NCBI GenBank assembly: GCA_020796225.1
Contig: CM036755.1
Span: forward strand, 42,636,306 to 42,700,305
Length of the DNA: 64,000 nt
Direction of reading: 5' to 3'
From: Arion vulgaris
Taxonomy: Eukaryota > Mollusca > Gastropoda > Stylommatophora > Arionidae
The notes under the pieces are model-generated. The model was given only the letters and a program-made list of their open reading frames with translations. It did no database searches and had not been told where the DNA came from. The position numbers and the translations under genes are program-made. Shown here piece after piece: positions 1 through 11,740 of the stretch. Within the stretch, counting starts at the first letter, position 1. Each line of letters opens with the position of its first letter.

Positions 1-539
1 CATTCTGCTCTTAGTACTGTCTTATCTGTCCCTTGTTATCTACATTGTGTTTGCTCATTATTGTCATTTATCCTATTTTGTTTATTGTTCTCTCCTTTCC
101 CTTTCATTTTGTGTTGCTATTCGTTGTTGTTTATTCAATTTCATCAGATAGGTTTATGTTTCCACATGTCGTCCATTTTAGTGTTCCTTGAGTGCATTCT
201 TGTTGTATTGTTTGCTTGATAAAGGCTTTGTCAGAACGTTGCTGTTTATCGTCACTGTTTATGTATTTTGTAAAACTGTAATACTTTGTTTTACGTGTTT
301 ACAAAAGATATAACAACAACGTTAAACTGATTAACCGGAACAATAGCTTATCTACAATGAACATTTGCAGGTAAACATCTAAGTGAAAGAATATTGGATA
401 AAGAAAAAAAACAGTACAACTGTGATGCAGCATTGACAACAATTATCTCGTTCTCTCTGATCTATTATTAGTGTCCATACGATCAAATGTGTATGTTATT
501 AGGACATGAGGTAAGATTTTACCCAAACAGAGTAACTCA
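1..539. other. unassigned AT-rich sequence
   Basis: No coding exon, RNA gene or element border is visible on either strand. By position it is an intron of the minus-strand REPS-like gene, whose next exon should lie at or beyond this edge. I looked for another Pro-rich or coiled-coil REPS exon here and did not see one. Confidence 0.5.
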
Positions 540-1390
540 AGCGATCTAACCCAAACAGGTAACCTCAAGTGATCTAATGCAACTGTAACCTCAAGCGATC
601 TATTGCAACTGTAACCTCAAGTGATCTAATGCAACTGTAACCTCAAGTGATCTAATACAATTGTAACCTCAAGCGATCTATCAACTGTAACCTCAAGTGA
701 TCTAGTGCAACTGTAACCTCAAGCGATCTAGTACAACTGTAACCTCAAGGGATCTATTACAACTGAACCTCAAGCGTCTATTACAACTGTAACCTCAAGC
801 GATCTAGTACAACTGTAACCTCAAGCGTTCTATTACAACTGTAACCTCAAGCGATCTAGTACAACTGTAACCTCAAGCGATCTATTACAACTGTAACCTC
901 AAGCGATCTAATACAACTGTAACCTCAAGCGTTCTATTACAACTGTAACCTCAAGGTCTAGTACAACTGTAACCTCAAGCGATCTATTACAACTGTAACC
1001 TCAAGCGATCTATTACAACTGTAACCTCAAGCGATCTATTACAACTGTAACCTCAAGCGATCTATTCAACTGTAACCCAAGGGATCTATTACAACTGTAA
1101 CCTCAAGTGATCTATTACAACTGTAACCTCAAGATATCTATTACAACTGTAACCTCAAGCGATCTATTACAACTGTAACCTCAAGATATCTATTACAACT
1201 GTAACCTCAAGCGATCTATTACAACTGTAACCTCAAGCGATCTATTACAACTGTAACCTCAAGCGATCTATTACAACTGTAACCTCAAGCGATCTATTAC
1301 AACTGTAACCTCAAGGGATCTAATACAACTGTAACCTCAAGCGATCTAATACAACTGTAACCTCAAGATATCTATTACAACTGTAACCAT
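540..1390. repeat. 26-bp tandem satellite
   Basis: About 32 head-to-tail units of roughly 26 bp built on GATCTATTACAACTGTAACC followed by TCAAGC. Variants replace TATTAC with AATGC, AGTAC or AATAC, and GCGAT with GTGAT or GATAT. Several units have lost single bases (for example around 680, 765, 955 and 1065), which could be real divergence or consensus errors. It lies in the REPS-like gene's 3' part and shares a GATCTA word with the adjoining array. Confidence 0.95.
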
Positions 1391-1399
1391 CAGTGATCT

Positions 1400-1745
1400 A
1401 AGATTTAATAAACCTGATCGATCGCTAGAAATGACCTGATCGATCGCTAGAAATGACCTGATCTATCGCTGAGCATGACCTGATCTATCAGCTGGACATG
1501 ACCTGATCTATCCGCTAAACGGACCTGATCTATCGCTAGACACGACCTGATCAATCGCTAGACACGACCTGATCTATCGCTGACACGACCTGATCTATCG
1601 CTGACACCGACCTGATCAATCGCTAGACACGACCGGATCAATCGCTAGACACGACCTGATCAATCACTAGACACGACCTGATCAATCGCTAGACATGACC
1701 TTGTCTATCGCTAGACATGACCTGATCTATCGCTAGACATCACAT
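1400..1745. repeat. 22-23-bp tandem satellite
   Basis: About 15 units of 22-23 bp with consensus GACCTGATCTATCGCTAGAC plus AT or AC. It follows the 26-bp array directly and changes into a 44-bp array at about 1745. The palindromic word CGATCG is frequent in the first units. Confidence 0.93.
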
Positions 1746-2275
1746 GATTTGTTACAATATATGATCTGATCTATCATAAGACATGACCTAATCTATCGCT
1801 AGACATCACATGATTTGTTACAAGACATGATTTGATCTATCGCTAGACATCACATGATTTGTTACAAGATATGATCTGATCTATCGCTAGACATCACATG
1901 ATTTGTTACAAGACATGATTTGATCTATCGCTAGACATCACATGATTTGTTACAAGATATGATCTGATCTATCGCTAGACATCACATGATTTGTTACAAG
2001 ACATGATCTGATCTATCGCTAGACATCACATGATTTGTTACAAGACATGATCTGATCTATCGCTAGACATCACATGATTTGTTACAAGACATGATTTGAT
2101 CTATCGCTAGACATCACATGATTTGTTACAAGACATGATTTGATCTATCGCTAGACATCACATGATTTGTTACAAGACATGATCTGATCTATCGCTAGAC
2201 ATCACATGATTTGTTACAAGACATGACCTAATCTATCGCTAGACATCACATGATTTGTTACAAGACATAACCTAT
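1746..2275. repeat. 44-bp higher-order satellite
   Basis: About 12 units of 44 bp. Each unit joins a half related to the preceding array (GATCTATCGCTAGACATCAC) with a second half (ATGATTTGTTACAAGACAT). This looks like a two-monomer higher-order repeat that grew from the 22-bp array. Unit-to-unit differences are mainly C/T in the GATCTG/GATTTG position. Confidence 0.93.
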
Positions 2276-2426
2276 CAGATTTCTAACGGAATGCACATAC
2301 GTCTTACAAACATCACATATAATTACAATTTACATAAACTTTGAAATTTTATATAATAAAATGTTGATTATGTTCATGTTCTAATAACAAAAGAAATCAT
2401 ATCATATCTACTATTAGTTCATGTAC

Positions 2427-2612
2427 CTGAAGAGTTCTTTTTAGGTGGGATAGGCCGTGGCCTTCCATGAATAGGGGTACTATATTTGTTGGAGGTCTCC
2501 AACTGACTAGAATCGAGGAACTGGGATTCTGTGTTTGCCCGCTGTTTCATGAGAGGCGGAGTGATGCTCTCCTCAAGTCCTGTCTCACCTCGATCATGCA
2601 GCACAGCTGGGT
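2427..2612 (-). CDS. REPS: REPS-like exon, Pro-rich SH3-ligand segment (last visible exon)
   Basis: The exon runs from a TTCACAG acceptor to a TCAG/GTACAT donor and encodes 62 residues starting DPAVLHDRGETGLEE and ending GRPRPIPPKKNSSG. RPRPIPPKK is a typical basic Pro-rich SH3-ligand motif, matching the position of the PPPPPRP stretch in vertebrate REPS1. Phase 1 entry joins exactly to the exon at 17652-17745 (split Asp codon). It leaves in phase 1, so a further exon must lie below 2427 or outside the window. Confidence 0.8.
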
Positions 2613-2923
2613 CTGTGAACACGCACACATACACAACACATAACAGACAAGCACACATGGGTTCACAATACTCAAACAGAAGAAAAACTATAAAAAGACA
2701 CTAAGTTCCTGTAAAGTAGGTTGATTAACAACATAGCATTGATCAGTTTTCTGAACTAGTAATGCTTGCTACTCTCATGGGGTGGCAATAAATGGTTTAT
2801 CTAATTTTGATATCATGCAATGTCTTATATTCTGATAGTGTACTAGCTATATTATACATAACTCTATATAAATGAGTTCAGATTTGATAGCAGATCAAAT
2901 AAGATATCTATCTGTTAATTGTA
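2613..2923. other. intron sequence, nothing recognised
   Basis: AT-rich sequence between the last visible REPS-like exon and a hAT MITE. No exon, RNA gene or repeat border was identified. Confidence 0.5.
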
Positions 2924-2931
2924 GTCTAGAG

Positions 2932-3119
2932 CATAGGTCCCCAAGGTGGCGGTACCCACACCCCAGTGGGTGCTGAGGCCTTCTACGGAGCGATAGTGGG
3001 TTCAGAAGCATTTGGGGGACATTCAGGCGATTAGGGGTCTTAAAGAAGAAATTAATCATATATATTTTAAAATAAATTATTTTTGTGATTCTGCGATTGA
3101 GAAAGTTTGGGAACCTATG
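2932..3119. mobile_element. hAT-type MITE with 8-bp target duplication
   Basis: A 188-bp element with imperfect terminal inverted repeats: left CATAGGTCCCCAA, right TTGGGAACCTATG. It is flanked by GTCTAGAG (2924-2931) and GTCTGGAG (3120-3127), an 8-bp target duplication with one mismatch that fits the NTCTAGAN preference of hAT elements. No transposase is encoded, so it is non-autonomous. Confidence 0.8.
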
Positions 3120-3127
3120 GTCTGGAG

Positions 3128-5612
3128 TAATGCAAAATGTGTAGAGACAATGGTACCATTCAATGGATATTAAGTGAAGTCAGCATAGAGAGTGAAGAAC
3201 AGACTTGAAATACTGAGGGCAGTTCAGGAAGAGATGATACTGGATGAGTTAGCCTGGTATCACAAAGAAAAGACAGAAATAATGACTGGATTGCGAACAA
3301 TTAAACTCATTCAACAGAGCAGAGAATCAAAAAAGACAAATGGTATACAAATGAAGAAAATGGGTGAGCCTACAAAAATATAAATGAGACATAAGAATAA
3401 AAAAAACAATACCCAAATGGCTGATGTACAAAGTTAAAAGAACATCAGCTGAAGAGAGCAGGGATTGTTCAAAGAAATAAAAATATTGGTCAAAACTTGA
3501 ACTCAAAGTTAAATGCAATAAAAGACAAGATGGTAAGAACACTACAGAACAAAAAAATTTTCAACAGATGGTAGGACTGTCTATTCTCTAATCCTGTTTT
3601 GCCCTTTGGCATCAAGGTCAAAAAAGAGACACTATGCGAGCCTCTTTATGTGCTTTGCACAATGTGGAATTTAGCGCCTCAGATATTCCATCGATCCATC
3701 ATTTACATAGTTGTCCTCTGGGTCTGTTGCCGTTGTATCCGAGTGCTAGTGCTCTTTGTGGGAGACTGTCTTGTGGTAACCTTGATACGTGCCCAAACCA
3801 TTTAACCTGTTGTTTTTTAATATATTGTATCACCGGCAAGGATCCCACTCTTCTGATTTCATCGTTTCTGATCTTATCTCTTCTTGTTATATTTAGAATT
3901 TATCTCAAATTAATTTGTTGGAAGGACTACTGCAGCAAAATGTATATGAAAAGAGATGAAAAGGATAATAGAACAAACATAGAAATAATCACAGAGAAAG
4001 AGCTGAACGAAACCACTGTTAGAGGATGTTGAATGAGTAATTTTTTTTTTAATGGAAGAGCACATCAACACTTTGTTCCAGGCCTCCTTATACAAGCACA
4101 TCAATGCTTTGATTCAGTTGTCCTGCCAGATGCTAAACTGCAGTGGTGGCTCCACACTTTGACAGTAACAAAGATAGTATTAAAAAATAAAACCCAACAA
4201 AACTGAGATGTATACCATTTTGTTCAGTAATATTATATCACTTCCAGTACACATTGTTTCACAAGGACCAAAGATTGGATACATGAATGGATATCTACAG
4301 CGACCTCAATGTTCCAGGGTTGTGTGTAGATCTTCTGTCCTGGACATGCAGGAACTTGTCGTAATGAACAAGTTGACAATAGAAAATCACAATTGCAGGG
4401 ATAAATGAAATGGACAGAGGGTGAGATACTGAACCCAATTTTTTCATGATGATGATGATTTGGTCATCAATGAATATGTGACCATGAGGATAGCAACATT
4501 TGGACTCAAGCAAGACATAATATATATAAACCAGTTGGTTGTGGAACTATCAACATGAACATCCTCTGCCATCTTCTGTAAATGAGACCAAGCATATGTT
4601 GTTCTGCTTTGAATGCAGCGATGCCAATTCTGTCAATTTTAAAACTAACTTCTAGTTTTTTTTTATATATTTATAGTTTAAAGGATAGTGACTGTATTAT
4701 TGACTTCCCCACAATCACTGAGTAGGAAGCTTTGATTATTCCTACATATAAATTGAATTCTAGAAAAATAAATACAATACTTAAAACTGAATTAAATACA
4801 TTTAAAAAAATAATTTTTAACCTCCAAGAAAATTAAAAATCAATTCTTAAAATGGAATGACATTTTTCTTTTCCTTTAAATTATTATGTTTCATTTAAGA
4901 ATGTCAGTTTTTAAATCTGATTTTCTACTAAAAGCACAATAGAGCACAAATGTATCAGTTGGAAAATATTTTATCAAATAATCATTGTCTAGCATATACT
5001 AGACAATGTAATAGATGAAATAATAGTGTATAATATTGCAAAATGTCTAGTTAGAGACTGTGTTGAGAGCTTGGATTTTAAAAGTCCGTACAATGTGCTT
5101 ATTTCAGTTTGAATACCTTCAATTGTTATCGGAGACTGTCAGGTGCCGATTTCTGGAATAATATCTCCAACAGCGTCCAGCGACTGACAGTACCAGTTTG
5201 ATTTTGATTGATGAGCCTACTAGCATACCTGTTTGTACTGTTCTTTTCTTCCACCCGCTTTCAAGCTCAGCCCCGAATTATATTAAACGTGATTGTTTCA
5301 GATGAAAATCTTCTCAATGTTTAATAATTATCACCTCATTAAAACCCTCAATAAATATGTTATTTTGAGAGCTGTTTTTAGGTCAGATTGTGGAATAATT
5401 AATCCCACAACATTGACTTTAATTATGTAGAAAACAATATTTTAGAGAAAGTAGAATAGGAGTTTTCATACCATGTAATATATTGAGAAATAAAGTATTA
5501 GGCATTGTATTTCCCTTTGACCAACGACACATGATGGGTAATGTGGTTTATTTCAGTGGTGTTATCGATTTCTGAACACTATTTGAAGACAGTTTCTAAA
5601 GTAACAAATTGT
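3128..5612. other. intron with degenerate repeat pieces
   Basis: No exon was recognised. The words around 3583-3660 (CTATTCTCTAATCCTGTTTTG and GAGCCTCTTTATG) recur at about 24826-24870, so a degraded interspersed retroposon lies there. Small ORFs at 3192-3383 and 3634-4032 show no family signature. A GATGATGATGATT run near 4448 resembles a LINE 3' tail. The rest is AT-rich and featureless to me. Confidence 0.45.
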
Positions 5613-6133
5613 CACCCCAGTGATTACCGGGCCCAAATTTGGGGTATAAAGAATAGAACCACTGTTACCTGCCACGCATGTCGTAGAGGCGGCTAAGGAG
5701 GTTTGGCTGAAATCGGATGCATGTGTCCGCTAGGGAATGCTAACCCGAAACAAATGCTTGCAGAAACGGATGCACCAGGCCATAAGGGCATAACATGGTG
5801 CAACGACCCCTCACAATGAGGAATGGGAATAACGGATTCTACGGCCGCCAATCTGCCTCGGAGATTTAGCCACGCCGTAAGAATGTCAGACCCACCATCC
5901 CGAGGGTGGCCAAAACTTTCTCTAGGAAGAGGTCGGCACAAATGGGAAGCAGAAATCATAGGAATTATATCCTACAGAACTGCCCTCAGTGTGCAGATTT
6001 GAGAAGAAAGAGGTGGCCCCCTTACACTAGCGTCCAAGACAAACTGTATGGTGTGGCTGATAATCTGGGCAGACGGCTGCCTTTATTAGAAATCCAAATC
6101 CCAATCTAGTGAGAATGCAGAAGAAGAAAGAAG
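5613..6133 (+). mobile_element. retroposon copy A with AAG-rich tail
   Basis: About 520 bp, closely repeated in the same orientation at 30484-30999. It opens near GATTACCGGGCCCAAA and carries a GCATGTCGTAGAGGCGGCTAA module. It ends GTGAGAATGCAGAAGAAGAAAGAAG. The (AAG)n tail and lack of terminal inverted repeats indicate a retroposon, either a composite SINE or a 5'-truncated LINE. ORF fragments in the two copies differ by frameshifts, so I do not call a protein. Confidence 0.75.
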
Positions 6134-6239
6134 TAACAAATTTGTACAGACTTATATTGATGTCAATAAGTTATACCACTGCTCATATTGAGAAGCATGA
6201 ATAAGGAGCTATAGAAATTAGAAGATAGTTTTGTTTTGA

Positions 6240-6460
6240 TTAGTTTGATCTTTGAAACGTCACTGCATTTCAGGCAGAGTTATAGGTTATCAGCGTTCCC
6301 CAACAGATGTCATGCATGCGGATGGTTCCAGTGATCCGCTTGTTAAACTCACTCTTTATCCTATCCCTCAGGTGCCTACTGGCTTCCCAATTTGGATTCC
6401 AGATTCCCTTAAACACAGTATAGCTTCATCATCAATCACTGTATCCTCATCCAAATAGGT
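6240..6460 (-). mobile_element. LINE fragment
   Basis: The stretch with GATGGTTCCAGTGATCCGCT matches in layout the sequence at about 43345-43420 (GATGGTTCCTGTGACTCGCT), which belongs to the minus-strand LINE at 42733-44330. It is therefore a short piece of the same family in the same orientation. The surrounding 6134-7060 contains nothing else I can identify. Confidence 0.5.
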
Positions 6461-7060
6461 GAACTTTGATCCAAACAAACATATGCCCTGATTATTGACT
6501 ACTAGTTCCGATGTTGACATTTTTCAGTGCCATGAAGTTAATCTGTGCAGAATTTTCTTTCTGTTTCATCTGATAGATTTGACCTGTTTTCAAAATGTAG
6601 TCTAAACCTCTTTTCCTAATGACATGTCTGAAAATTGATGATGTTCTCTTTTTGATGTTGATAACCAGTTTCTTCAGTTCAATGTTAACATTTAATTGTT
6701 AGTTTTGTGCAAATATTGATTATGTCTTTAATTTGTGCACTCTTCTTCGGACAAAATTGAATGTTATTAAATGTTTTTTTGACATTTTTCTCCTATTTTG
6801 TAAAATGACTACTATTTTTTTGTCCATTGTTTTTTTTACTAGATTAAGGTATGTTTATAAATCTGATGGCTTTAAATATATTTTCTAATGTAATCCTTTA
6901 TATTGAGAACTATCCATTCTATTTCAGGAATTGTTTAAATATAATTTATCATGAAATACCGGCTTCATCAGAATCATAATAATTGTTCTTCCCATATCAT
7001 CATGGTGATAAATCAGGTTAAGTGTTCTAGCTTGCACATGTGGTAGGACCGCTGCCAGCT

Positions 7061-7425
7061 GAACTGGAGAACACAGGTCAACAACTTCCAGTATGAGTAT
7101 GGAGGTAAGGCCATTCCTACTGCCATCAATTAGCTTTCTGAGACTCGATTACTAGTGGTCCTTATTGTGTCCTCCTCTCAAGCGAACTGGAGAACACAGG
7201 TCAACAACTTCCAGTATGAGTATGGAGGTAAGGCCATTCCTACTGCCATCAATTAGCTTTCTGAGACTCGATTACTAGTGGTCCTTATTGTGTCCTCCTC
7301 TCAAGCGAACTGGAGAACACAGGTCAACAACTTCCAGTATGAGTATGGAGGTAAGGCCATTCCTACTGCCATCAATTAGCTTTCTGAGACTCGATTACTA
7401 GTGGTCCTTATTGTGTTCTACTCTC
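7061..7425. repeat. 123-bp tandem repeat, three copies
   Basis: Three almost identical 123-bp units begin with GAACTGGAGAACACAGGTCA at 7061, 7184 and 7307. The units differ at very few positions, so the triplication is recent. It lies in a REPS-like intron and has no coding signature. Confidence 0.95.
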
Positions 7426-7958
7426 AATCAATGTTTCAGAACATCCAAAATGGCTAATTACTTTTGATATACCATCCTGGACATGTAGGTGTTTACGGCA
7501 ATGAGAGAACAGGCAGACTTGCATCAACAGCAAAATTATAAAAATTAAAAATGTATAAGAGGAACATCTTTTGATTGTACAAAGAGCACCTGTTGAATGA
7601 GAACATGGCAACTGATGTTGAATCTATACAGCATTTTTAAGGAATTTAAAATGAAAAGAAAAGGACTGGACAGAATGAGTGTGTTTAACTAGCAAGTTAA
7701 GGGAACCATCAGCAGGCATGTCTTCAACATCTGCTTGAGGAAACTGTGTATCTATAGATCTGCCCAGAATGATAAGTGACATTTTCCATCAATAAAATCT
7801 TCATGGGTCCATTTTGGACAGTATTTCTCATGTTGAGCCAGATTCTCATTGTGAATATCTTGATATGTTAATGTTGAGATAATTTTCTTATAATTTTGAG
7901 ATGTTTTCTCACTGTCAATATCTTGTGCTAGTATGAAAGCAGTTGAAACTCTCTATGT
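7426..7958. other. intron sequence, nothing recognised
   Basis: Between the 123-bp repeat and the SPIN element I see no exon, RNA gene or element border. Confidence 0.5.
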
Positions 7959-8380
7959 CAGTGGTTCTCAACCTGTGAGTTGCGACCCTTTGGGGGCTGA
8001 ACGACCCTTTCAGAGGGGACGCCTAAGGCCATCGGAAAACACATATTTTCGATGGTCTTAGTAACCGAGACACCGCTCCTCTATCTGTCTCCAGGAGGGT
8101 CCGTGTTTCAAGACAAAATTTCATTTATTTGTAATTAGAAATAAATATTTCACAATATATAATTACATATTGTTTTTGTGACTAATCACTATGCTTTAAT
8201 TATGTTCAATTTGTAACAATGAAAATACATCCTGCATATCAGATATTTACATTAGGATTCATAACATTAGCAAAATTACAGTTATGAAGTAGCAACGAAA
8301 ATAATTTTATAGTTGGGGGTCACCACAATATGAGGAACTGTATTAAAGGGTCGCGACATTAGGAAGGTTGAGAACCACTG
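7959..8380. mobile_element. SPIN (Space Invader) hAT element, non-autonomous copy
   Basis: A 422-bp element opens CAGTGGTTCTCAACCTGTGA and closes GGTTGAGAACCACTG, the SPIN terminal inverted repeats. It is flanked by CTCTATGT (7951-7958) and CTCTATAT (8381-8388), an 8-bp hAT target duplication with one mismatch. Internal words also match SPIN as I know it from tetrapods: ACGACCCTTTCAGAGGGG, GCCATCGGAAAACACAT, TATGTTCAATTTGTAACAA, GTAGCAACGAAAATAATTTT and GGGGGTCACCACAA. No transposase ORF is present. Established knowledge: SPIN is a horizontally spread family found in several tetrapods, in Rhodnius and in Lymnaea. Confidence 0.93.
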
Positions 8381-8388
8381 CTCTATAT

Positions 8389-9970
8389 TCTAACAATGGA
8401 CAATGTATTAACAAGCTCTCAAGAGTTTTACTTATTAACAAATGAAAGCTATACTTGGTCATGCAAAGCACAAATGATAGTAACAAGAAAAATAATGCAA
8501 CTAAATAGCAAGCAAGCACAACATACTGTATAGTCATTGACATGGCTGGAAAAATAAACAAAATTGTATATAAAATCATTTCCATTAAAGAAAAACAGGA
8601 CTCTAAAGTCATAGAGTGAATAATTGCACCACTAGCTATAATTGTTTTGTCAAGCTATAATTGTTTTGTCAGATACTATATACTAATCCGCACTGAGTTC
8701 ATGTTTTATATGATATTCTACACCTGATAATTTTTATTTGTCAGCTGTTGTAAGTTTGAAGTATATACATCAGGATGTAACTAAAGTCTCTTTTATATTC
8801 TCAAACTTTAACATTGATTTTATTAAGTTTTTGGGGGATATTGCCATATCTCTAAAATACCATGCGTACACACAAGATAGTCCAAATCACATAACATTAC
8901 ATTGAAGGGAGGGGAATTATTTTTATCAAAATTTATGCTTCTAGATCACTTACTCTTGACACTTATTAGAAACGGGTAATTATAAATATTCCCAGAAAAT
9001 GTTGTGACTATATGTTGTATAACAGCGAGTAAGGATTGCTATAGGTCTTATCTAAATAATAAGAAATGTCTGCAACCAAGCCAACCATACCATCTTATGA
9101 TACTCTGTTTAAACAGATGCAACTCTGGCGAATCACCAGGCAAAAAATAACTGGTCTCCTGGGTTTTCATAGTAAGACTATGGGTAAGGACCACTACATA
9201 AACTTCCTGAGGAGCCTGCCCCCTTCCCGCTATTAGAAGCAGATATATTAGGCCTATCTGTGTGTAGACATGCCCGGGAACCCACCATGGTAAAACTAAG
9301 GTCAGGGAGTAAATCCTATAAAAAATCAGCGCAGGTAGAACATGAAGTCTTAGCTGACAATCTATCTACGAGAATGAAAACTCAGGTAGGAAAGACTTAT
9401 TAGTCCTGAAAGACATCTTTAGTATGAGAGACAACTTTGACAACAACTGCTGCTGTGCAGTCAGGCTTGGTACAGTCAAAAGAATACTACTATGGCTGAA
9501 ATGTGCATTGTAATAGGATGCGCTGGGCTTAACATAACAGTGAAACGTAATTCATTTGATGCTGTCACAACAAAATAGAAAATATCATTGTGCTCATCCT
9601 GTGGAGTTTCACCAGGTAGCAAGAGTACCAGACTCAATGTACCAAAAGGGTTCAACCATTGCACATAGTGGTCACCTTCCTATGTACTGTGGAGACAAGG
9701 CAAAGAGAAAGGAAATAAAGACAGACCAAAGACCAAAAAATTACATTGTGCTACAATGCAAGACAAAAGGTGTTTGAACGTTGTCAAAGATGTCCCGTGT
9801 ATGAGGAGCAAAGAAGACAAATATGACCATCACCAATGCTGTTGCATGACAAACTATTTAAGATCTTGACAACCTGACGTATATCCACTGCTTTTTTTAG
9901 AATATATTCAAAGTTGACTTATGAGAATAGACAAAGAAGAAGTTGTATGTTTGGAGTAATGAAAGAGATT
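8389..9970. other. intron with an unassigned degraded repeat
   Basis: 8389-9060 holds nothing recognisable. From about 9061 to 9860 the sequence is less AT-rich, with coding-like stretches but stops in all frames. It could be the remains of a retroelement, but no catalytic motif can be named. I make no functional call. Confidence 0.4.
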
Positions 9971-10110
9971 CTTCTTCTTCTTGCGTTCGCCTGTTATGAA
10001 TTCAGGTGCAGTCAGAGGTCAGAGCGCCTCTGACTGACTTTTGCGTGAAGGCCAGCTTTTCTTTTTATCAGTGTCCCCACCATACCGGGCCTTCTCTGAC
10101 TTCAGAGATA
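9971..10110 (-). mobile_element. retroposon 3' end with AAG tail
   Basis: The sequence opens TTCTTCTTCTTCTTGCGTTC, which on the minus strand is an (AAG)n-ended 3' tail of the kind seen at 31351 and 59688. The next 120 bp contain GTCAGAGGTCAGAGCGCCTC and then fade into AT-rich sequence. It is probably a short SINE or truncated LINE. Confidence 0.45.
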
Positions 10111-11282
10111 TAAAAGAGATGACAAGCAGACTTTCACAAATAGTTGGTATATTAGATATGGATAAGGAGAACACAGTAAAGTCACTCAATGACCAATGGT
10201 GAATGATGACATGGAAAACAGAAGTATGAAGCAATCTTGAGAAGAAAGAAAGCTAAGAATAACCAAGTGCATTGTCTAAATATTTCAAGCAAAGTTTTGG
10301 ACACGTAATACACTGATTGTTCTGCAAGAAATGTGATGACAAATGGGCGGTTTGGTGTGGATTGGATATGGAAGGGGATGGGTATATACCATTTTAAAAT
10401 AACTAAAGAACAAGACTCACATGTTATCAATTGTCCCTGGAAAATACTCAAAGAACTTTAAAGTGGAAGCACAGAGACAGGCAACAGATACCATTATTAA
10501 ATAAAATCCTTGCAGAGAAACAGATTGCTACCTTCACAGATGACTTGGAATAGCAACCCTGAAGACCCAAAATAGCAGTGGTCTATGTGTGCTGATAGAC
10601 TCACTTGTACAGATTACAAAATACAATAAAGAACAGAAAGGCCCATAGCCACACCCTGTCTCCCTTCACAAAACATGTTATGGCAATGTTGGTAGCCTAG
10701 CTGTTGGCAGCATGAGACTGAAAAGTCTAAAAACGAAGTAGAAAATGTTGATGACATAACAAGCTACTAGCTTGTGCAACAATTAACTTTGAATCCTTCC
10801 CTTCATTATCACTAAAATCTCTCTTTGTTAAATTTGTGTTTACTGCATTTAAAAAAAAACTGACACTTCTGTGATATTACAATTTTTTCACATTTTTACA
10901 AATAAATTTTGCTTTTATGCATGTACTTATGTAAAAACATCAAGCGGAAGGAAATGACTATTTTAAAATGTTCTCTATAAAGACAAAATTTATAGTGACC
11001 ATTTATTGTTTTGAAGTTTCAAGATTGTGAAATACTGCCTGGACTGAATGTAACTACAGGTAAATATTACACAATGTGGACCACCAACAGTATTGACACA
11101 CATATCAGTGGATGGAATTATTGCATAATTTTGTTTAATATTTTGAATAGACCAACACTGAAAATATTTATCTGCACCCATTCTGATGAGCACTGCATTA
11201 GATACAGCTATTACATTGTCTGGATCTGGGCCATGACAATTTGCTTGTTCATAAAAGAACATGCATTCTTGGTAATATAAAT
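10111..11282. other. intron sequence, nothing recognised
   Basis: The ORFs at 10182-10451, 10990-11262 and 11011-11280 overlap on opposite strands and show no family signature. No splice-consistent REPS exon or repeat border was found. Confidence 0.45.
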
Positions 11283-11740
11283 AGTTATGTTATACGATCG
11301 ACGTCATGGAACATTGGGCATTCCCATTCGCGCTCTGTCTTCCGCTGCAGCAGCCATCACAAAGTCCATTTGCTCACCGTTCCCATGAGAAGTTGATTAC
11401 TATATCTTCTCTCTCTACCACCGTCTGGCATCTCCAAACTTAACGCCTAATTTTCGAACTCATTCCAGTGTCTGAGATTCGCCCATGTCATATAATTGAG
11501 AACATACTGCATTGATGATATCAGCTCTGTACATACTTCTGCACGCTTGAGTCGAGGCATTGTTTGCAAGAAAGTCAGCATGCTCGTTACCCTGCACTCC
11601 AGTATGTTCAGGTGTGTACAGCCAAGTCATTTTCTTGAGATGTGATCTCGAATGATGTCCACCCATTCCCCATGCATATATAGTTATGATGAATATTGGC
11701 TGTACAATACTTTTTTCAAAGTGTATCACCCGTGAATTTA
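11283..11740 (-). pseudogene. LINE RNase H-domain fragment
   Basis: Minus-strand translation gives MTWLYTPEHTGVQGNEHAD followed by FLANNAS. This is the hallmark of the C-terminal RNase H domain of I/Jockey/R1-type LINEs (W-P-H-x-G-x-x-G-N-E-x-A-D). The usual P-G-H is degraded to PEH. It continues to QTLEW at about 11460 and then breaks. It lies 3' of a reverse-transcriptase tail of another element, so it looks like a separate insertion. Confidence 0.7.

Noticed and set aside
540..2275. Possible CRISPR-like array
   Set aside because: Units are contiguous without unique spacers, and the setting is a eukaryotic intron; these are satellites.
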